From Ophiura sarsii (Eukaryota; Echinodermata; Ophiuroidea; Amphilepidida; Ophiuridae): a DNA stretch of 64,000 nucleotides. The position numbers and the translations under genes are program-made. The notes under the pieces are model-generated. The model saw nothing but the letters and a program-made list of their open reading frames with translations. It was not told the DNA's origin and did not search any database. Positions 1-10,839 of the stretch are shown here, in pieces. The stretch spans positions 64,008,292 through 64,072,291 of the forward strand of contig CM069449.1 in NCBI GenBank assembly GCA_035610835.1. Direction: 5' to 3'. How positions within the stretch are numbered: position 1 is the first letter of the stretch; the number at the start of each line of letters is the position of its first letter.

Positions 1-61
1 GGTTTTATACATTTTATACATGTAATGTACTGATAGTGATAGGGTTTGTTTCCTATCTTAC

Positions 62-399
62 ACTGTTATTGTGTTCAATCCACACGCTTTCATCTTCAAC
101 AACCTATCCTCCCAATACTCAGGCACAATACGGAAATAGTGAATACTTCCTGACAAAATCCTTAGCTTGTGGCCATTCAGCTCAAACTCCGGTCCTTGAT
201 CGACCTTTAATGCTGGTTGAGGCATCGTGAGACTCCCGAGTTCCGCGGCTCGTCCGGCCAACTCTGACTGGGTTTTCAGCCGGTGGAGATACCAGAAGAC
301 AATACTCCCTGCAATTAAGATAATCACGATCCATCTGATAAGGTGGACGGGCCGAAGAGAAACCTGCGACATGTTGCCGATTTTCATACCTCTAACCAT
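62..399 (-). CDS. GH35 beta-galactosidase-1-like protein, first coding exon (5' part only)
   Basis: The minus strand encodes an N-terminus with a short basic cytoplasmic stretch, one hydrophobic segment ([20 protein letters not shown]) that looks like a signal anchor, then the start of a glycoside hydrolase family 35 domain: [19 protein letters not shown], followed by [20 protein letters not shown]. The SGSIHYFR and GLNTI blocks are hallmarks of GH35 beta-galactosidases; the membrane-anchored start resembles the GLB1L2/GLB1L3 branch, which hydrolyses terminal beta-galactosides in the secretory path or at the surface. The exon ends in phase 2 at a GTAAGA donor (61-56), so the catalytic domain continues to the left of the window. 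I chose ATG at 399-397 ([12 protein letters not shown]); later in-frame ATGs at MKIG and MSQ are also possible. The open frame extends upstream to a TTG, which I do not take as a start. Family assignment is strong, paralogue assignment is not. Confidence 0.85.
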
Positions 400-1100
400 T
401 ATTTTATTATTCAAATTAGTATGCAAATTGTCATGTAAAGAAGCTTTTCCAGCTCGGCGATTACAGCGATCATAACCTAAAAGGTATACCGAAGGTAAAC
501 ATCAGACTTTGACACGACCTAAACTATTTGCAGCGTGTTACTGTTATGTTAAAAGTAGTTCATGTTTTGCATTATATCTTCTCGAATATTATGATGTTTG
601 CAATAAAATATGGCCTTGATTATATAAATAATAATATAATAGCTTGTTAACTCGAATCATTTCAGTTTCAAATGTAATTTTACAACGCTCTGTCAGAATT
701 AACTTCTCGTAGTCTTGTAACGAGCTACAAATATACACTGAGGTTTGTTTATTAACGTACATTTGATGTCTTAACATAGCACACATCATCACAATGGGTC
801 ACATTTTTCATTACGTTCACAGAGCGCACGTGGCTTTATTTATATTGTGTCTAGGGTGTTACAAATCAAACGAACCATTTTAAATCCGGGAAATTTATTA
901 AAACAGTATAATTATATATCCGTTTCAGCATGTTTTACCAAAAACTGATTTTGCTACGTTTTCCACACACTTTTGAGCCAAAAAATGTTGGTCCAAATTT
1001 AAAAATAAATCAGAATTTGTAGTAAAATTTGATATCAGAAATGGATTCTCTGACTCATTTCCTTTCCCCAAAATGTAAACTTTTATATACACAGTTCAAA
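400..1100. other. Upstream region of the GH35 exon; contains a relative of the 32.2-kb palindrome arm
   Basis: No gene is visible here. About 1017-1130 reads AAATTTGATATCAGAAATGG, ATTCTCTGACTCATTTC, then a TGATAAATTT end, which matches the outer right arm and flank of the palindrome at 32213-32778. It is therefore a solo end of that repeat family. The promoter of the GH35 gene should lie just right of 400, but I see no clear TATA or CCAAT signal. Confidence 0.5.
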
Positions 1101-1183
1101 TGTAATCTAATAGCGCCTGATAAATTTCTTATTTCTTTGGATTAACACCTTAAGCTGAATAAAACGATAATATATAACCTTAC

Positions 1184-1292
1184 CTTTAACTTGGACGTGG
1201 TCGTTGAGAGAATAGTTTTGAGCAATTATTATTACCGATGTGAAACACAAAAGCAAAAGGGCACTGAAATGAGAGAAATATAATGAATCCAT
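1184..1292 (-). CDS. Candidate signal-peptide first exon, gene not recognised
   Basis: On the minus strand ATG at 1292-1290 opens MDSLYFSHFSALLLLCFTSV followed by IIIAQNYSLNDHVQVK, a typical signal peptide (short N-region, hydrophobic core, small residues before the presumed cleavage near AQ). The frame runs into a strong donor, AAAG|GTAAGG, with the intron starting at 1183. That combination suits a first coding exon of a secreted or membrane protein in phase 1. The 36 residues are too few to identify a family, and the next exon would have to lie left of the GH35 exon or inside its region, which makes the gene arrangement awkward. It may be chance. Confidence 0.25.
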
Positions 1293-1729
1293 TGCAAACA
1301 AATGCGCAAAGGCCCAATTTTTTATTTCCCCGCGAAAAGCTGTAGTGTTAGCAAGGTATTGATCGTTGTAATAGCCATTTACAGAATACGCCTGTTGATT
1401 CAAGCCTAGGAGAAATGAAATCATGAACGGATCCCGGCAAAACAAAATGTAAGCGTAGTGCATGCGCACTGGCAAGTACTGGAATAAAATAAAATAATGA
1501 CAGGTGTAACAAAATGATAATAAACTGTCATGTTATTATTGACGAATGGAACCGTGCAAGAGCAAATTTATATGACGGAGATGATCAATTCAGTATTCAG
1601 ACAAATTGAACAAATTAGATAGGCCTACACCGCTCAGGGTAATCATGTATTAGCGTGTACAGGTAGTGCCAGGGCCCTTGGAAGTATATTTTAATGGGGT
1701 GCTGTATATTACATTTGTAAGTCTTCACG

Positions 1730-2520
1730 GGCCCCTGGTTGGGTCCAGGGGTGAAGCCATTGGCGGGGGTTCCGGTGTAGGAAGAGTCCCCTGAAGCTGT
1801 TGGATTTTAGCATGTTTGAATGGCCTAGGATAGCTCTCCTTGCTATAAATATTGACATGAATTAAATATTGAACATAATTACGCGCGAAGCGCGAAAAAA
1901 TTACCAATGTTTTAACTAAAATGGTCATGAAAACGTTCCTGAAACCATCTTGTTATGCTTGAATAATTTACATTGAAACAAATACGTGCGAAGCGCGCAA
2001 AAATTTCCACTTTTTAAAAAAAAATGGTCCAGAAAACGTTCCTAAAGCTATTTTGTTATGCTTGAATAATGAAATATTGAACAAAATTTTCCAAAAATTC
2101 CACTTTTTTAGCTAAAATGGTCCAGCAAAAGTACCTGAAACCATCTTTATGCTTGAATAATTAAATATTGAACATAAATATGGTGCACTAAATTAAAATG
2201 GTCCAGAAAACGTTCCTGAAGCCATCATGCTTGAATAATTAACCATTGAAACTAACGCGCGAATCGCGCAAAAAATGTCCAGATTCTTTTAACTAAAATG
2301 GTCCAGATTCTTTAAACTAAAATGGTCCAGAAAACTTTCCTGAAACCATCTTGTTATGCTTGAATAATTAAATCCAGTTTTTTAAACTAAAATGGTCCAA
2401 ATAATGTTCCTAAAGCCATCTTATGCTTGAATAATTAACATTAAAACCAATACGAGCGAAGCGTGCAAAATCTCCATTTTCTTACACTACAAATGGTTCA
2501 GAAAACATTCCTGGTACCAA
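1730..2520. repeat. Degenerate tandem repeat with CGCG hairpin (block 1)
   Basis: Units of roughly 100-130 bp repeat with drift. Each carries a short interrupted palindrome like ACGCGCGAAGCGCG followed by A/T-rich sequence, then AACTAAAATGGTCCAGAAAA, CGTTCCTGAA.CCATCTTG and TTATGCTTGAATAATTAA. Hairpin copies are visible near 1881, 1985, 2254 and 2452. The same repeat makes a second block at 32860-34200. No coding frame is preserved. Confidence 0.75.
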
Positions 2521-3077
2521 AAAAAATCATGTTTTTGAACTAATATTGGACTGACACTGGTTATTTTTTCAAACATCTTAAAATCTTAAGGGAGCCCCTT
2601 AAAGAAAACATGGGGGCTAGCTGTTTGGTCCATAATATCAATATCATAATCGAACATTTTAACGGATTTGTGTTGTCTTACGAATTACTTCCCCATCCCC
2701 CCACCCCTTGGGGTATGATTTGTGCTGGAAAACCCTAAACATATGGGTTCCAATTGGCGAAAAACAAACAAACATGGGACCCAAATCGAGAATGAAAACG
2801 ATCACCCATTTTTGAGGCAAAACACCCCTAAAAGTGGATGGTGATGGTAAATTTGTCGTTCAAATGGGGGAGAATCGGTAAAGTATTTCTGAAGTTATAA
2901 AAAAAACTTGTACAATTGTGATCCATACCCTAGAACAGTTTTAACTGATATAGCACTAATATCAGTTGTGCTGGTGCAGTGAATTGGATGTGTGGGGTTG
3001 GGGCAACTTTGCCCCCACTTCTACTTTTCCAGTTTATATGGAGACATTTGTTTCAGCTAGCTACGCCGTTCTGGGCA

Positions 3078-3118
3078 AATCCCCCCCCCCCCCCCCACCC
3101 CCCCCCCCCCCCCCCCCC
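3078..3118. repeat. Poly-C tract
   Basis: An almost uninterrupted C run with a single A. It creates a spurious proline-rich reading frame. Many such G/C runs occur in the window (for example 7930-7949, 17885-17910, 30413-30438, 46200-46219, 48480-48502, 50416-50452) and they usually sit inside inverted-repeat elements. Confidence 0.9.
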
Positions 3119-3185
3119 TCAACCCCCGTCCAGTTATGCCCCTGAGCTGCTACATGTATAACTCCTTCCTATTGCATAAAAGTTC

Positions 3186-3440
3186 AAAGAGTCTTTCCAC
3201 GCGGCTGATTTAACCATTATAAATACATGATTTTTCAGAAACTTTCAAGGTCTCGAGGATTACTGAACCAACCAATATTCATATACGGTATATTAGGCAC
3301 GTGTGTACATATGTTAATGCATTTCTCATGTGATTCCAAATAATGGTAATGAAATTCAATAATTTTGAGTTGACATATTTAAAACACTGTGAAGTATTGG
3401 AATGTCGTCTGCACAGACGACGCCGCGTGGAAAGTGCTAG
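3186..3440. mobile_element. Possible short TIR element (~250 bp)
   Basis: CTTTCCACGCGGC near 3190 is matched by its inverted complement GCCGCGTGGAAAG near 3422-3436. Just inside the right copy lies a small hairpin, GTCGTCTG CA CAGACGAC (3404-3421). No coding content. The TIR is only about 13 bp, so this is tentative. Confidence 0.35.
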
Positions 3441-3573
3441 AAGAGTTATTCTTCTAAAGTTTTCAACTCTTCTTTGGCAGATCTTAGAAAATTTATAAAA
3501 TTATCTTCATAATTTAGACCCTACCTAGGGAAAATGTAAGAGCTTGATCCTCCTCCTTAAAGCTATAGGCTAC

Positions 3574-3979
3574 TCATGAAGAATTCTTAAATATTCTTCT
3601 TAAACCTGGTTTAGGGTCACTAGGATTTTCAGCATATTTAATCTCCAGATTATTTATGTCTTGTTCAAGACACTCTTCAACTCTTTTAGCCTGTTTACGT
3701 TTACGGCTGGCATAATTGATTGTATCACCTCTTAAAACACATTTTATTGTTTCCCATAAAATGTCAGGACGTGCATTAGCATTATCAATTTTAACATTTT
3801 CAATTGTTTTATGAATCAAGTTAGTAAAATCCAAATCGTCCAGAAGTGAAACATTAAATTTCCACATACCTTTACCATGCTTATCCTGTTTACTGCACAT
3901 CATTAATGTTACCAGTGAATGATCTGATTTTAAACCGTGTTTAATATCAACATTAGTAATATTTCCCTTTAAACCATTA
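3574..3979 (-). pseudogene. LINE (non-LTR retrotransposon) ORF2 fragment, 3' part of split copy
   Basis: The minus-strand translation contains the SDHSLV motif that ends the APE-type endonuclease of non-LTR elements, then GKGMWKFNVSLLDDLDF and a basic helical linker, the region between endonuclease and reverse transcriptase. It continues, after a 1.88-kb insertion, from the piece at 5858-6075. It lacks the reverse transcriptase, so the copy is truncated and dead. Confidence 0.7.
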
Positions 3980-5857
3980 GGGGAGGATGGGGCAACTGGA
4001 CCGGTTAAGCATATTTCATGATATAAAAGCTTAAAGCTCGTGTAAATATTTATGGAATTGCTATGAAAATATCACCCATGTAACTGTTTACATATAACAT
4101 ATAATCAATGTTAAAAAATATCCAAACAAAAGGCCAATTACCACTAACTAAAAACTTTACTTGGCACGGTCCAGTTACCCCATCGTCGGGGCAACTGGAC
4201 CTATATGTTCCAACGGTTAGAATACACAGAAATCATTGATTGGCAACACGGTAACTAAGCAGTATTTTCTTTACAAACTCATTTCCATATTATTTAACGT
4301 GTAAAAATGATACAGGTCTCATGAAACCCATGTTTTATACAGTTTTCGTGGTTAACGTGTAAAAAGCAGTAATACTAATGGTGTACAAAGCAAGCGCAAT
4401 TTTCGACTGCACGTTTATTATAGATAAAACGGTATGAACCTAGTTAAATGGTTACATGGTTGTGATATTCAGACGCCCCATACATTTGTCTATATATATA
4501 CCCCTTTCTTTAATGATTTTATTTACTTCATATAATCATCATTTAGTACTTATAATAAACCATCTTGATATTTTAGCCAGCTTTTCATGTTACAGGGGAA
4601 GTTAGTCAATATGACAATGATGACCCAACGGTTGATATACACAAAAAGCAGTGGATAAATATATAAATCATGATATTTCGTCATAGCAAATACCTTTACA
4701 GACACCATTCAAAATATAATAAAGATGTAATTCATAATACCGCGGTTTTAAACCATTCTAAAGCAATTTCATGTCATATTGTAATCCTTCAATGTCAGAA
4801 ATAGTGGTATTAGACCCAAAATACCCCAAAATGTCTAAGAACTTGAAAGAATGTGAATTATTTCATATTCTATTCACATTTCAATACCGAGTCATGTTTT
4901 ATTGACACTAACAACTCATTTTCAAAATGAATTTTACAATTTTGTTTAAGTTTTTGCAGGCGGTCCAGTTGCCCCACACCCCTTCGGACCACTTACCCCA
5001 ACAAATGACGTAGCACTTTGTCGAGATGAAACGTTATTAAAACACGCCTGTGACGTAATACATTTTACGCCAAAATGTTTTAAAACATACCACCATTTGT
5101 CATCATAATCAATAACTCCAATACATTTCAGAAAAAACGGCAAAACTGCATTTTTGTTTTTAGCCATTACACAGATTTCTGTAGCCAGTGAGTATCTTTG
5201 AATTCGCAAATATTGCGGCGTTCGGGTCCTACAAGTAGACGAGTGTCTTTAGATAAGTAAGAAATGGTGTACTTTGTTATTTGCAAATTCATGAACTAAT
5301 AACTCTACCAAATGAATACCCGTGATAATGATTTAAGACTTTTAAGTTGAAGCATTCTTTAAATGATAATATTGATCGGAAATCCAAACCACCAATGTCC
5401 CAAATTAGCAATATGCGCCATTTTACGGTCATTTCAACCACAACCTGTGGTTTTAATCATATTTCGGAAAGTCCCTAAGCTAACTACAATATAGCACCCA
5501 TCAAATGCAATATGCACCTAGTATCTTAAGACGACTGTACTGCATGTATATATTTACTGTTGCATATCTGTCAATCATATAAAGTACATTAAACATGATC
5601 TAAACCCATCTTCATATATCGCCCATACTATCTGTGAATTTTCAATCAGTCACTCAAGGAGTCAGCTTCAAAGATATGGAGAAAAATCACATGTGTAAAT
5701 ACCCTAAAGTTCCAAATGTTTTGGATTGTAGAAGGTAAAGATATATGTCAAGTATCAACAAAAGTCGCATTGTTCAAAAGAAAGCAGTATGCCCATACAA
5801 TTACGAAATCCTTCATTTCGGTCCACTTGCCCCACGGTCCATTGCCCCATATTCCCC
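3980..5857. mobile_element. Non-autonomous DNA transposon, 1878 bp, TA target duplication, inserted in a LINE
   Basis: The left end GGGGAGGATGGGGCAACTGG at 3980 pairs with the right end, whose reverse complement begins GGGGAATATGGGGCAATGGA. Further subterminal copies of the GGGCAACTGGACC word occur at about 4150-4200 and 4955-4985 in both orientations. The element is flanked by TA (3978-3979 and 5858-5859). Removing it rejoins the two halves of the LINE reading frame at one TA, which proves insertion and fixes the ends. There is no transposase-length frame inside; the longest frames are spurious. TA duplications are typical of the Tc1/mariner-IS630 group, but I cannot assign a superfamily from termini alone. 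Confidence 0.8.
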
Positions 5858-6075
5858 TACTTATGAGTAAATAATCCAACCTACACATATTGGTGGTTTG
5901 TCATTCGACTTCCATGTATACTGAAATTTACCTGGATTATTATACCGCCAAATGTCAACAAGATCTCTTTTTGCCATTAAATTAAAAATCTCCTTTTGTG
6001 ATTTGAAATTGGTATGACTACGGCCACCCTTTTTATCCAAAGATAAGTTTAACACACAATTTAATTTTGGACATT
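5858..6075 (-). pseudogene. LINE ORF2 endonuclease fragment, 5' part of split copy
   Basis: The minus strand encodes LNLSLDKKGGRSHTNFKSQ, then LMAKRDLVDIWRYNNPG and FQYTWKSNDKPPIC: the DIWR..NP...YTW block is typical of the C-terminal endonuclease of L1/CR1-type elements. After PPIC the expected RLDY-type continuation is in another frame; a two-base GT slippage (TGTGTAGG instead of TGTAGG) explains it. Homology fades right of about 6075, so the copy is also 5' truncated. Confidence 0.7.
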
Positions 6076-6079
6076 TGAA

Positions 6080-7160
6080 TATTTTCAGCCAAGTAGGAAA
6101 CTGCTATGGGTCTGTCACTTTGGGGGATGGTTAATAAGCATATTACCTAAATTATCTCGCCAGTTTTTGTGAATAAAGTGTTGATTTTTTGAGAAAATTA
6201 TTTTTTTAGGGATTTTTTAAAGGCAAAAGTTCAAATTGACACCAAAAATACTAGAAACACTTTAATGGAAAAAGCTGGCGAGAGAATCTTCTAAATTGAA
6301 TTACCTTTCATATGACACCTTGTTTGTTGAAATAGGAGTTATACTTCTCTTTAAGAAATATTCACAAAGTTTGACTATTTAGTGTTTCTAGAAAAAATAC
6401 CATTTTTTTGTTAAGTACTAACATTCTTATTCCATTCGATCCATGTTATGATTGTAAATGTGGAAATAATTAAATTAAATATTGTGCATTGGTATTTTGG
6501 CAAAAACATAATATAAAAAACAAGTTCATCTTAAGGATACAAAGGGTTAAAAAAATATTTTTTAAATAGAGTATGTTTTGAGAAAAGAAGCAATTTTGGG
6601 GAATTTGGCAACGTGCCAAAAACCTAACACACAGTAAGTGTATGGGGTTTTTTGAAGACAAAAAAATTGTGCCGTTTGAAAACGGCTTAATGGAAAAAAT
6701 TCAAAATTGGCATGTGAGTTTATTTTGTCAATATACACATCCTGTATAATTTTGAAGCAAATCTGAGCATGACGCCGTAGCCGATGTAGCTACCTTATGG
6801 TGATCGGATCCTCACTTGGTTCTTCAGCTTGGATTGGTACCAAAGGTATAATGCATCAAATTATTATCATAAAAAGTCCAAGTGCTATGACTCACATCTG
6901 AGGCACCCTTGGTTTAGTTCTTTAAAGACAGAGCTACATAAGATGAAAAGAGGTTCTCCTGGGTGGGAGGAATCGACAACCCATTCCCATCATTCAATTA
7001 ATACCTCAGTGTGTTTACCTCATCAACAATTTTCCGATGAACATGCTCTGATGATGCATGAATGAAATTCAGCCTTGTTTTGTGAATTTGAACTTAAATA
7101 AACTGCAAATTGGCCTATATCCAAATATTTTATAATATTCCATTATTATTCACTATTCAC
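6080..7160. other. No recognisable gene
   Basis: AT-rich sequence with short direct and inverted words. A 78-codon open frame at 6829-7065 has no recognisable domain and low-complexity His/Ser content; I do not call it. Confidence 0.5.
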
Positions 7161-7173
7161 ATAGGCCTACTCA

Positions 7174-7315
7174 CCGTAAAGCTTGTTAATTGCTGGTACA
7201 CGTGCAGATTGTATAACTGCACTCTGAGGCTGAGCGTTGGAACAGAATTTAAACTTTAAATAGTCGTATCTGCCGCAATTCAAACGGCCACAAGAACCTT
7301 TGGACTCCAACTCCT
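7174..7315 (-). CDS. Candidate internal or first exon, not recognised
   Basis: On the minus strand a CATCAG|GAG acceptor is followed by an open stretch containing SCGRLNCGRYDYLKFKFCSN and QPQSAVIQSARVPAINKLY and ends at AAGCTTTACG|GTGAGT, a good donor. Composition is balanced and contains three cysteines. I recognise no family, and one exon with plausible splice sites can arise by chance. Confidence 0.2.
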
Positions 7316-7517
7316 GATGATCCCTGTCTTCAACGACGCGGGAGCTATACAATCACTGCCTTATCTTGTTTAAGATCCCAAAAGTATTTATCTGTGGAGC
7401 CTATATATATGCGGATTCCAACCAATCCAATTGAGTGCAACTAAAGATAACAAACGCAAGATTCTCTTAGACTAGTTTGTGTATTGCATGCGCTTTGTAT
7501 TAAAGGCATTATGCGAT

Positions 7518-7908
7518 CTTTTCCATGGGACACCCTCTATCCTTGATTTTATTTTGAAAGCAGATTTTCTTGCAGATTTACATTTCTGATCATAAATCAT
7601 AAATAAATTCGTTACAGGGCGATGCGATTCCTTATTACTTCAAATCATGGTTTTAGAGTGAATTTATAATGAAAATAAACTGTCACCTGCGCAACTGCTG
7701 CGACAGGACCATCTATTTTAAACCTCTTAAACCATGATTTTGAAGTTATTTGGAATCGTATTGCTCTGTAACTCAGATTATATTTATGATTTATCAATAG
7801 AAATGTTAATCTGAGACTCAGATTATATTTATGATTTATGATCAGAAATGTAAATCTGAGAAAATCTGCTTTCAAAAAAAAGAAGATAGAGAGCGTCCCA
7901 TGGAAAAG
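7518..7908. mobile_element. Foldback element with ~160-bp inverted arms
   Basis: CTTTTCCATGGGAC at 7518 is mirrored by GTCCCATGGAAAAG ending at 7908. Inside, AGCAGATTTTCTTGCAGATT, TACATTTCTGATCATAAATC and ATTACTTCAAATCATGG each have inverted partners in the right half. The right arm carries an extra internal duplication of a TCAGATTATATTTATGATTT unit. The centre (about 7668-7725) is unique. A poly-G tract and a CACCTGGC repeat follow at 7927-8000. Confidence 0.8.
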
Positions 7909-8089
7909 TTGAGTGTGCAGGGGAGGCCGGGGGGGGGGGGGGGGGGGGGTCACCTGGCCACCTGGCCACCTGGGGGTGGGGGTGGCTGGGTCACCTGGCC
8001 ATAAATGAAATTCCCCCGACTCAGATTCTTCTCAATTCCCCCAATGTACCAACGAATATTAAAAGGTAATATTAAAAGGTAACAGTTTA

Positions 8090-9330
8090 TCCTAACGTGC
8101 CTTGGGGTTTAAGTTGTTAACCCCAGATAAGGGACGTAAACCTAGGATAAGGCAAGTCTTATCTCGGGTTAACGATCCTTATCCGGGGATATGGAGTGTT
8201 AACCCTAGATAAAGCCCGCCTTATCTGGGGTTTAGGGACATAAACCCCTAAGTCTCGCCTTCTGGGGTTTATGTCCCTTATCTGGGGTTTAGGCGGAAAT
8301 GACACACTTATGCTTCCGTAATCGTTAACCCCAGATAAGGCTTGCCTTATCCTAGGTTTACGTCCCTTATCTGGTTTAACCAAGTTAAACCCCATATAAG
8401 GCCCGTTATCCTAGGTTTAACGTTTACGTCCCTTATCTGGGGTTAACGCTCCTTGGTACACACATGCAGCATAAGTGTGTCATTTCCGCCTTAACCCCAG
8501 ATAAGGGATGTTAACCCCAGATAAGACGGGCCTTATCTGGGGTTTACGTCCCTTATCTGGGGTAAACCATTTTAAACTACCGATAAGGCCCATTATCCTA
8601 GGTTTACGTCCCTTATCTGGGGTTAACAACTTAAACTCCAGATGAGGCCCGGTTATCCTAGGTTTACGTCCTTCTGGGGTCAACAACTTAAACCCAAGAT
8701 AAGGCCCGTTATCCTAGGTTTACGTCCCTTATCTGGGGTTAACGCTCCTATATGGTACACACATGCAGCATAAGTGTGTCATTTCCGCCTTAACCCCCGG
8801 ATAAGGGACATAAACCACCCCAGATAAACTTATCTGGGTATGTCCCTTAACCCCAGATAAGGAGCGTTAACCCCATATAACGCTCCTTAACCCCAGATAA
8901 GCAACATTAACTCAGAGATAAGGCGCCTTATCTGGGGTTTACGATCCTCATCTGGGGTTTAGGGATGTAAACCCCAGATAATCGCGCCTTAACCCCAGAT
9001 ATGGGGTTTACATCCCTAAACCCCAGAATAAGGATCGTTAACCCCAGATAACGCTCCTTAACCCCAGATAAGCAGCATTAACTCAGAGATAAGGCGCCTT
9101 ATCTGGGGTTTACGATCCTTATCTGGGGTTTAGGGATGTAAACACCAGGTATCGCGCCTTAACCCCAGATAAGTGGAGCGCCGTTAACCAGGAATAAGGC
9201 GCTTACGTTTTACGTCCCTAAACCCCAGATAAGGATCGTTAACCCCAGATAAGGCCTGCCTTAACTGGGGTTTAGGTCCCTTATCTGGGGTTTAGGCGGA
9301 AATGACACACTTATGCTTCCCATAGGCGCA
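8090..9330. repeat. Array of CCCCAGATAAGG words in both orientations
   Basis: About 1.2 kb consists almost wholly of the word AACCCCAGATAAGG or its complement CCTTATCTGGGGTT, joined by short linkers such as TTTACGTCCC, GGATCGTTAACC and AGGCCCG. A boundary module, GCATAAGTGTGTCATTTCCG followed by CC, recurs at about 8302, 8470, 8768 and 9294 in alternating orientation and splits the array into blocks. Dozens of copies are present with few substitutions, so the array is young or homogenised. It has no coding potential; reading frames across it are repeat translations. Every intact unit contains AGATAA, the core bound by GATA-type zinc-finger factors. Confidence 0.9.
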
Positions 9331-9510
9331 CATCCACCATTTAACAGCTACCCAATCACGCTTGGGTCAACGAGGCAATTGAGCCTAGTATCTGTGCCCA
9401 GGGATACAAAACACTTGGTCACGGCGTGGCTATCACAACCTCATGGTGCGGAATCCCCGCGCTGTTCTGGACCACACATGAACCCTGGAAGTATAAGGTT
9501 TCACACCACT
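9318..9510 (-). mobile_element. SINE-like fragment
   Basis: This GC-richer island stands out from its surroundings. Read on the minus strand it contains TATCCCTGGGCACAGATACT and CAATTGCCTCGTTGACCCAA followed by a GATTGGGTAGCTGTTAAATGG block. The order 'CCCTGGGCA.. AATTGCCTC..GACCCA.. ATGGGTA.CTG.TAAATGG' resembles the body of common tRNA-derived SINEs of marine invertebrates. The head and any target duplication are not clear. Confidence 0.45.
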
Positions 9511-9519
9511 AAATAACGT

Positions 9520-10780
9520 CTGGCCCTACCCCCTTTGAGGCAAAAAGTCCAAAACCGGCCCGTTTCTATGCCGAAACGGGAGACCTATTGTAAATACAGT
9601 TTAAAATTAGGGTATTTACTACATGTTATGGCGAAATTAATATAGTGTGAATTTTGACAGACACATCAGCGTTCTTCAGGTCCAAAAAAATGATGCAATG
9701 ATGATTTTTTAATATTTTAACAGAGACATTTGTGCTTCAGGTCATTCATTTCCGATATCTGACGCAATAATCTTAATCAACAATTGCGTGTGACCAGGAA
9801 AACTCAACTCGTACTTTTTGAAAAGGCTCTAGCTCAAAATTATGCCGGTTACCCCCCATATATGAGTTGTTGAGTTAGTAGTCATGGCTTTCATCTTCAA
9901 GTTGAAACCAAATTTCAAGTTACCAGTTTCTTATAACGTCGAGAAATATCCATTTTAAAATTGTGCATTTCACGTGTAACCCTATGGGAGATGTATTTGG
10001 TGGTGTGCAACCTATAATTTATGGGGAAAGGGTTGACTGACGGCGCTAGATAAAATTCGGTTGAGGCCAGGAAAACATTAATATACTTTAAAAATGTGTT
10101 TGGACGATAAATGTACCGTATAATGAAAAACATGGCAGTGGCATATTTCTTCGTGCATCTGATAATTTTATGTTTGTCTTTGTATTCTGACTATAGCATG
10201 TTATTCTGAAAGCATTCATCCAAAACACGCCAACTATACAGGCTCTCTCTCTCGTTCAGGCTAATCATTGAAACTATGGATATTCCAAAGACGTTGTTGG
10301 ATCATCAATGCATGATAGGTCTAAAGTGGTCCAGCAGGACCAGAAATCGGCTAATACTGCTAATTAGTTAGTAATAAGTGTGCAGATTACCTATGATTAC
10401 CCTAATGAGGTTTGAATAATATGTGTTACTAATAATATTTATCATAAACAAAATACAAACAGTTGTTTCGCCTAAATCGAGAACTGGTTTTATCATTTTC
10501 TTATCCTCTACAGTAACTCTCTGGGTAAGTGTTGCTAATTTGAAATACTGCCACCTATATGATCATGATAATGGTGTTTCTACAAAAATTTGAAAGTAAT
10601 AATATAAAGTACAGTATTGTTTGGTTTTAAACTTGTGTTCACATGTATATCTGATATTAATAATTATTAAAAGTTTCATCAGTTATTAAAAATTATATAT
10701 TATCATAAAACTATCCTTTTCTGTCAAATGATACCAATAAATGAGAAAATTCCAAATATTATGGATACTTGGTGTTTCTA
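9520..10780. other. Upstream region of fibrillarin; no gene seen
   Basis: AT-rich with no conserved frame. A pyrimidine-rich stretch followed by a good donor, TCCTCTACAG..CTCTCTGG|GTAAGT at about 10505-10530, could be a noncoding 5' exon of fibrillarin, and TTTCTAG at 10776-10782 could be its acceptor. This is speculative without transcript data. Confidence 0.3.
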
Positions 10781-10797
10781 GAAATCTTCATCCACTA

Positions 10798-10803
10798 CAC
10801 GTG
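10798..10803. promoter_or_regulatory. CACGTG E-box just upstream of the fibrillarin start
   Basis: A perfect CACGTG palindrome lies 24 bp before the ATG. Fibrillarin is a known Myc/Max target in other animals and CACGTG is the canonical site. One six-base match is weak evidence and it may lie inside the 5' UTR. Confidence 0.3.
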
Positions 10804-10826
10804 CGTCGAAATTGTTTACGAATAAA

Positions 10827-10839
10827 ATGGGAAAGCCAG
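10827..10839 (+). CDS. FBL: FBL coding exon 1 (start exon)
   Basis: AAAATGGGAAAGCCAG|GTAAGC encodes M-G-K-P plus one base of the next codon. Joined to exon 3 it gives [17 protein letters not shown], which matches the conserved M-(K/R)-P-G-F-S-P start of animal fibrillarins. That match is why I choose this ATG although the next exon is 3.7 kb away. Confidence 0.8.

Noticed and set aside
8159..8686. Frames with repeated 'PDKGRKPRI' peptide
   Set aside because: Translation of the CCCCAGATAAGG array; the array has both orientations and no start context.
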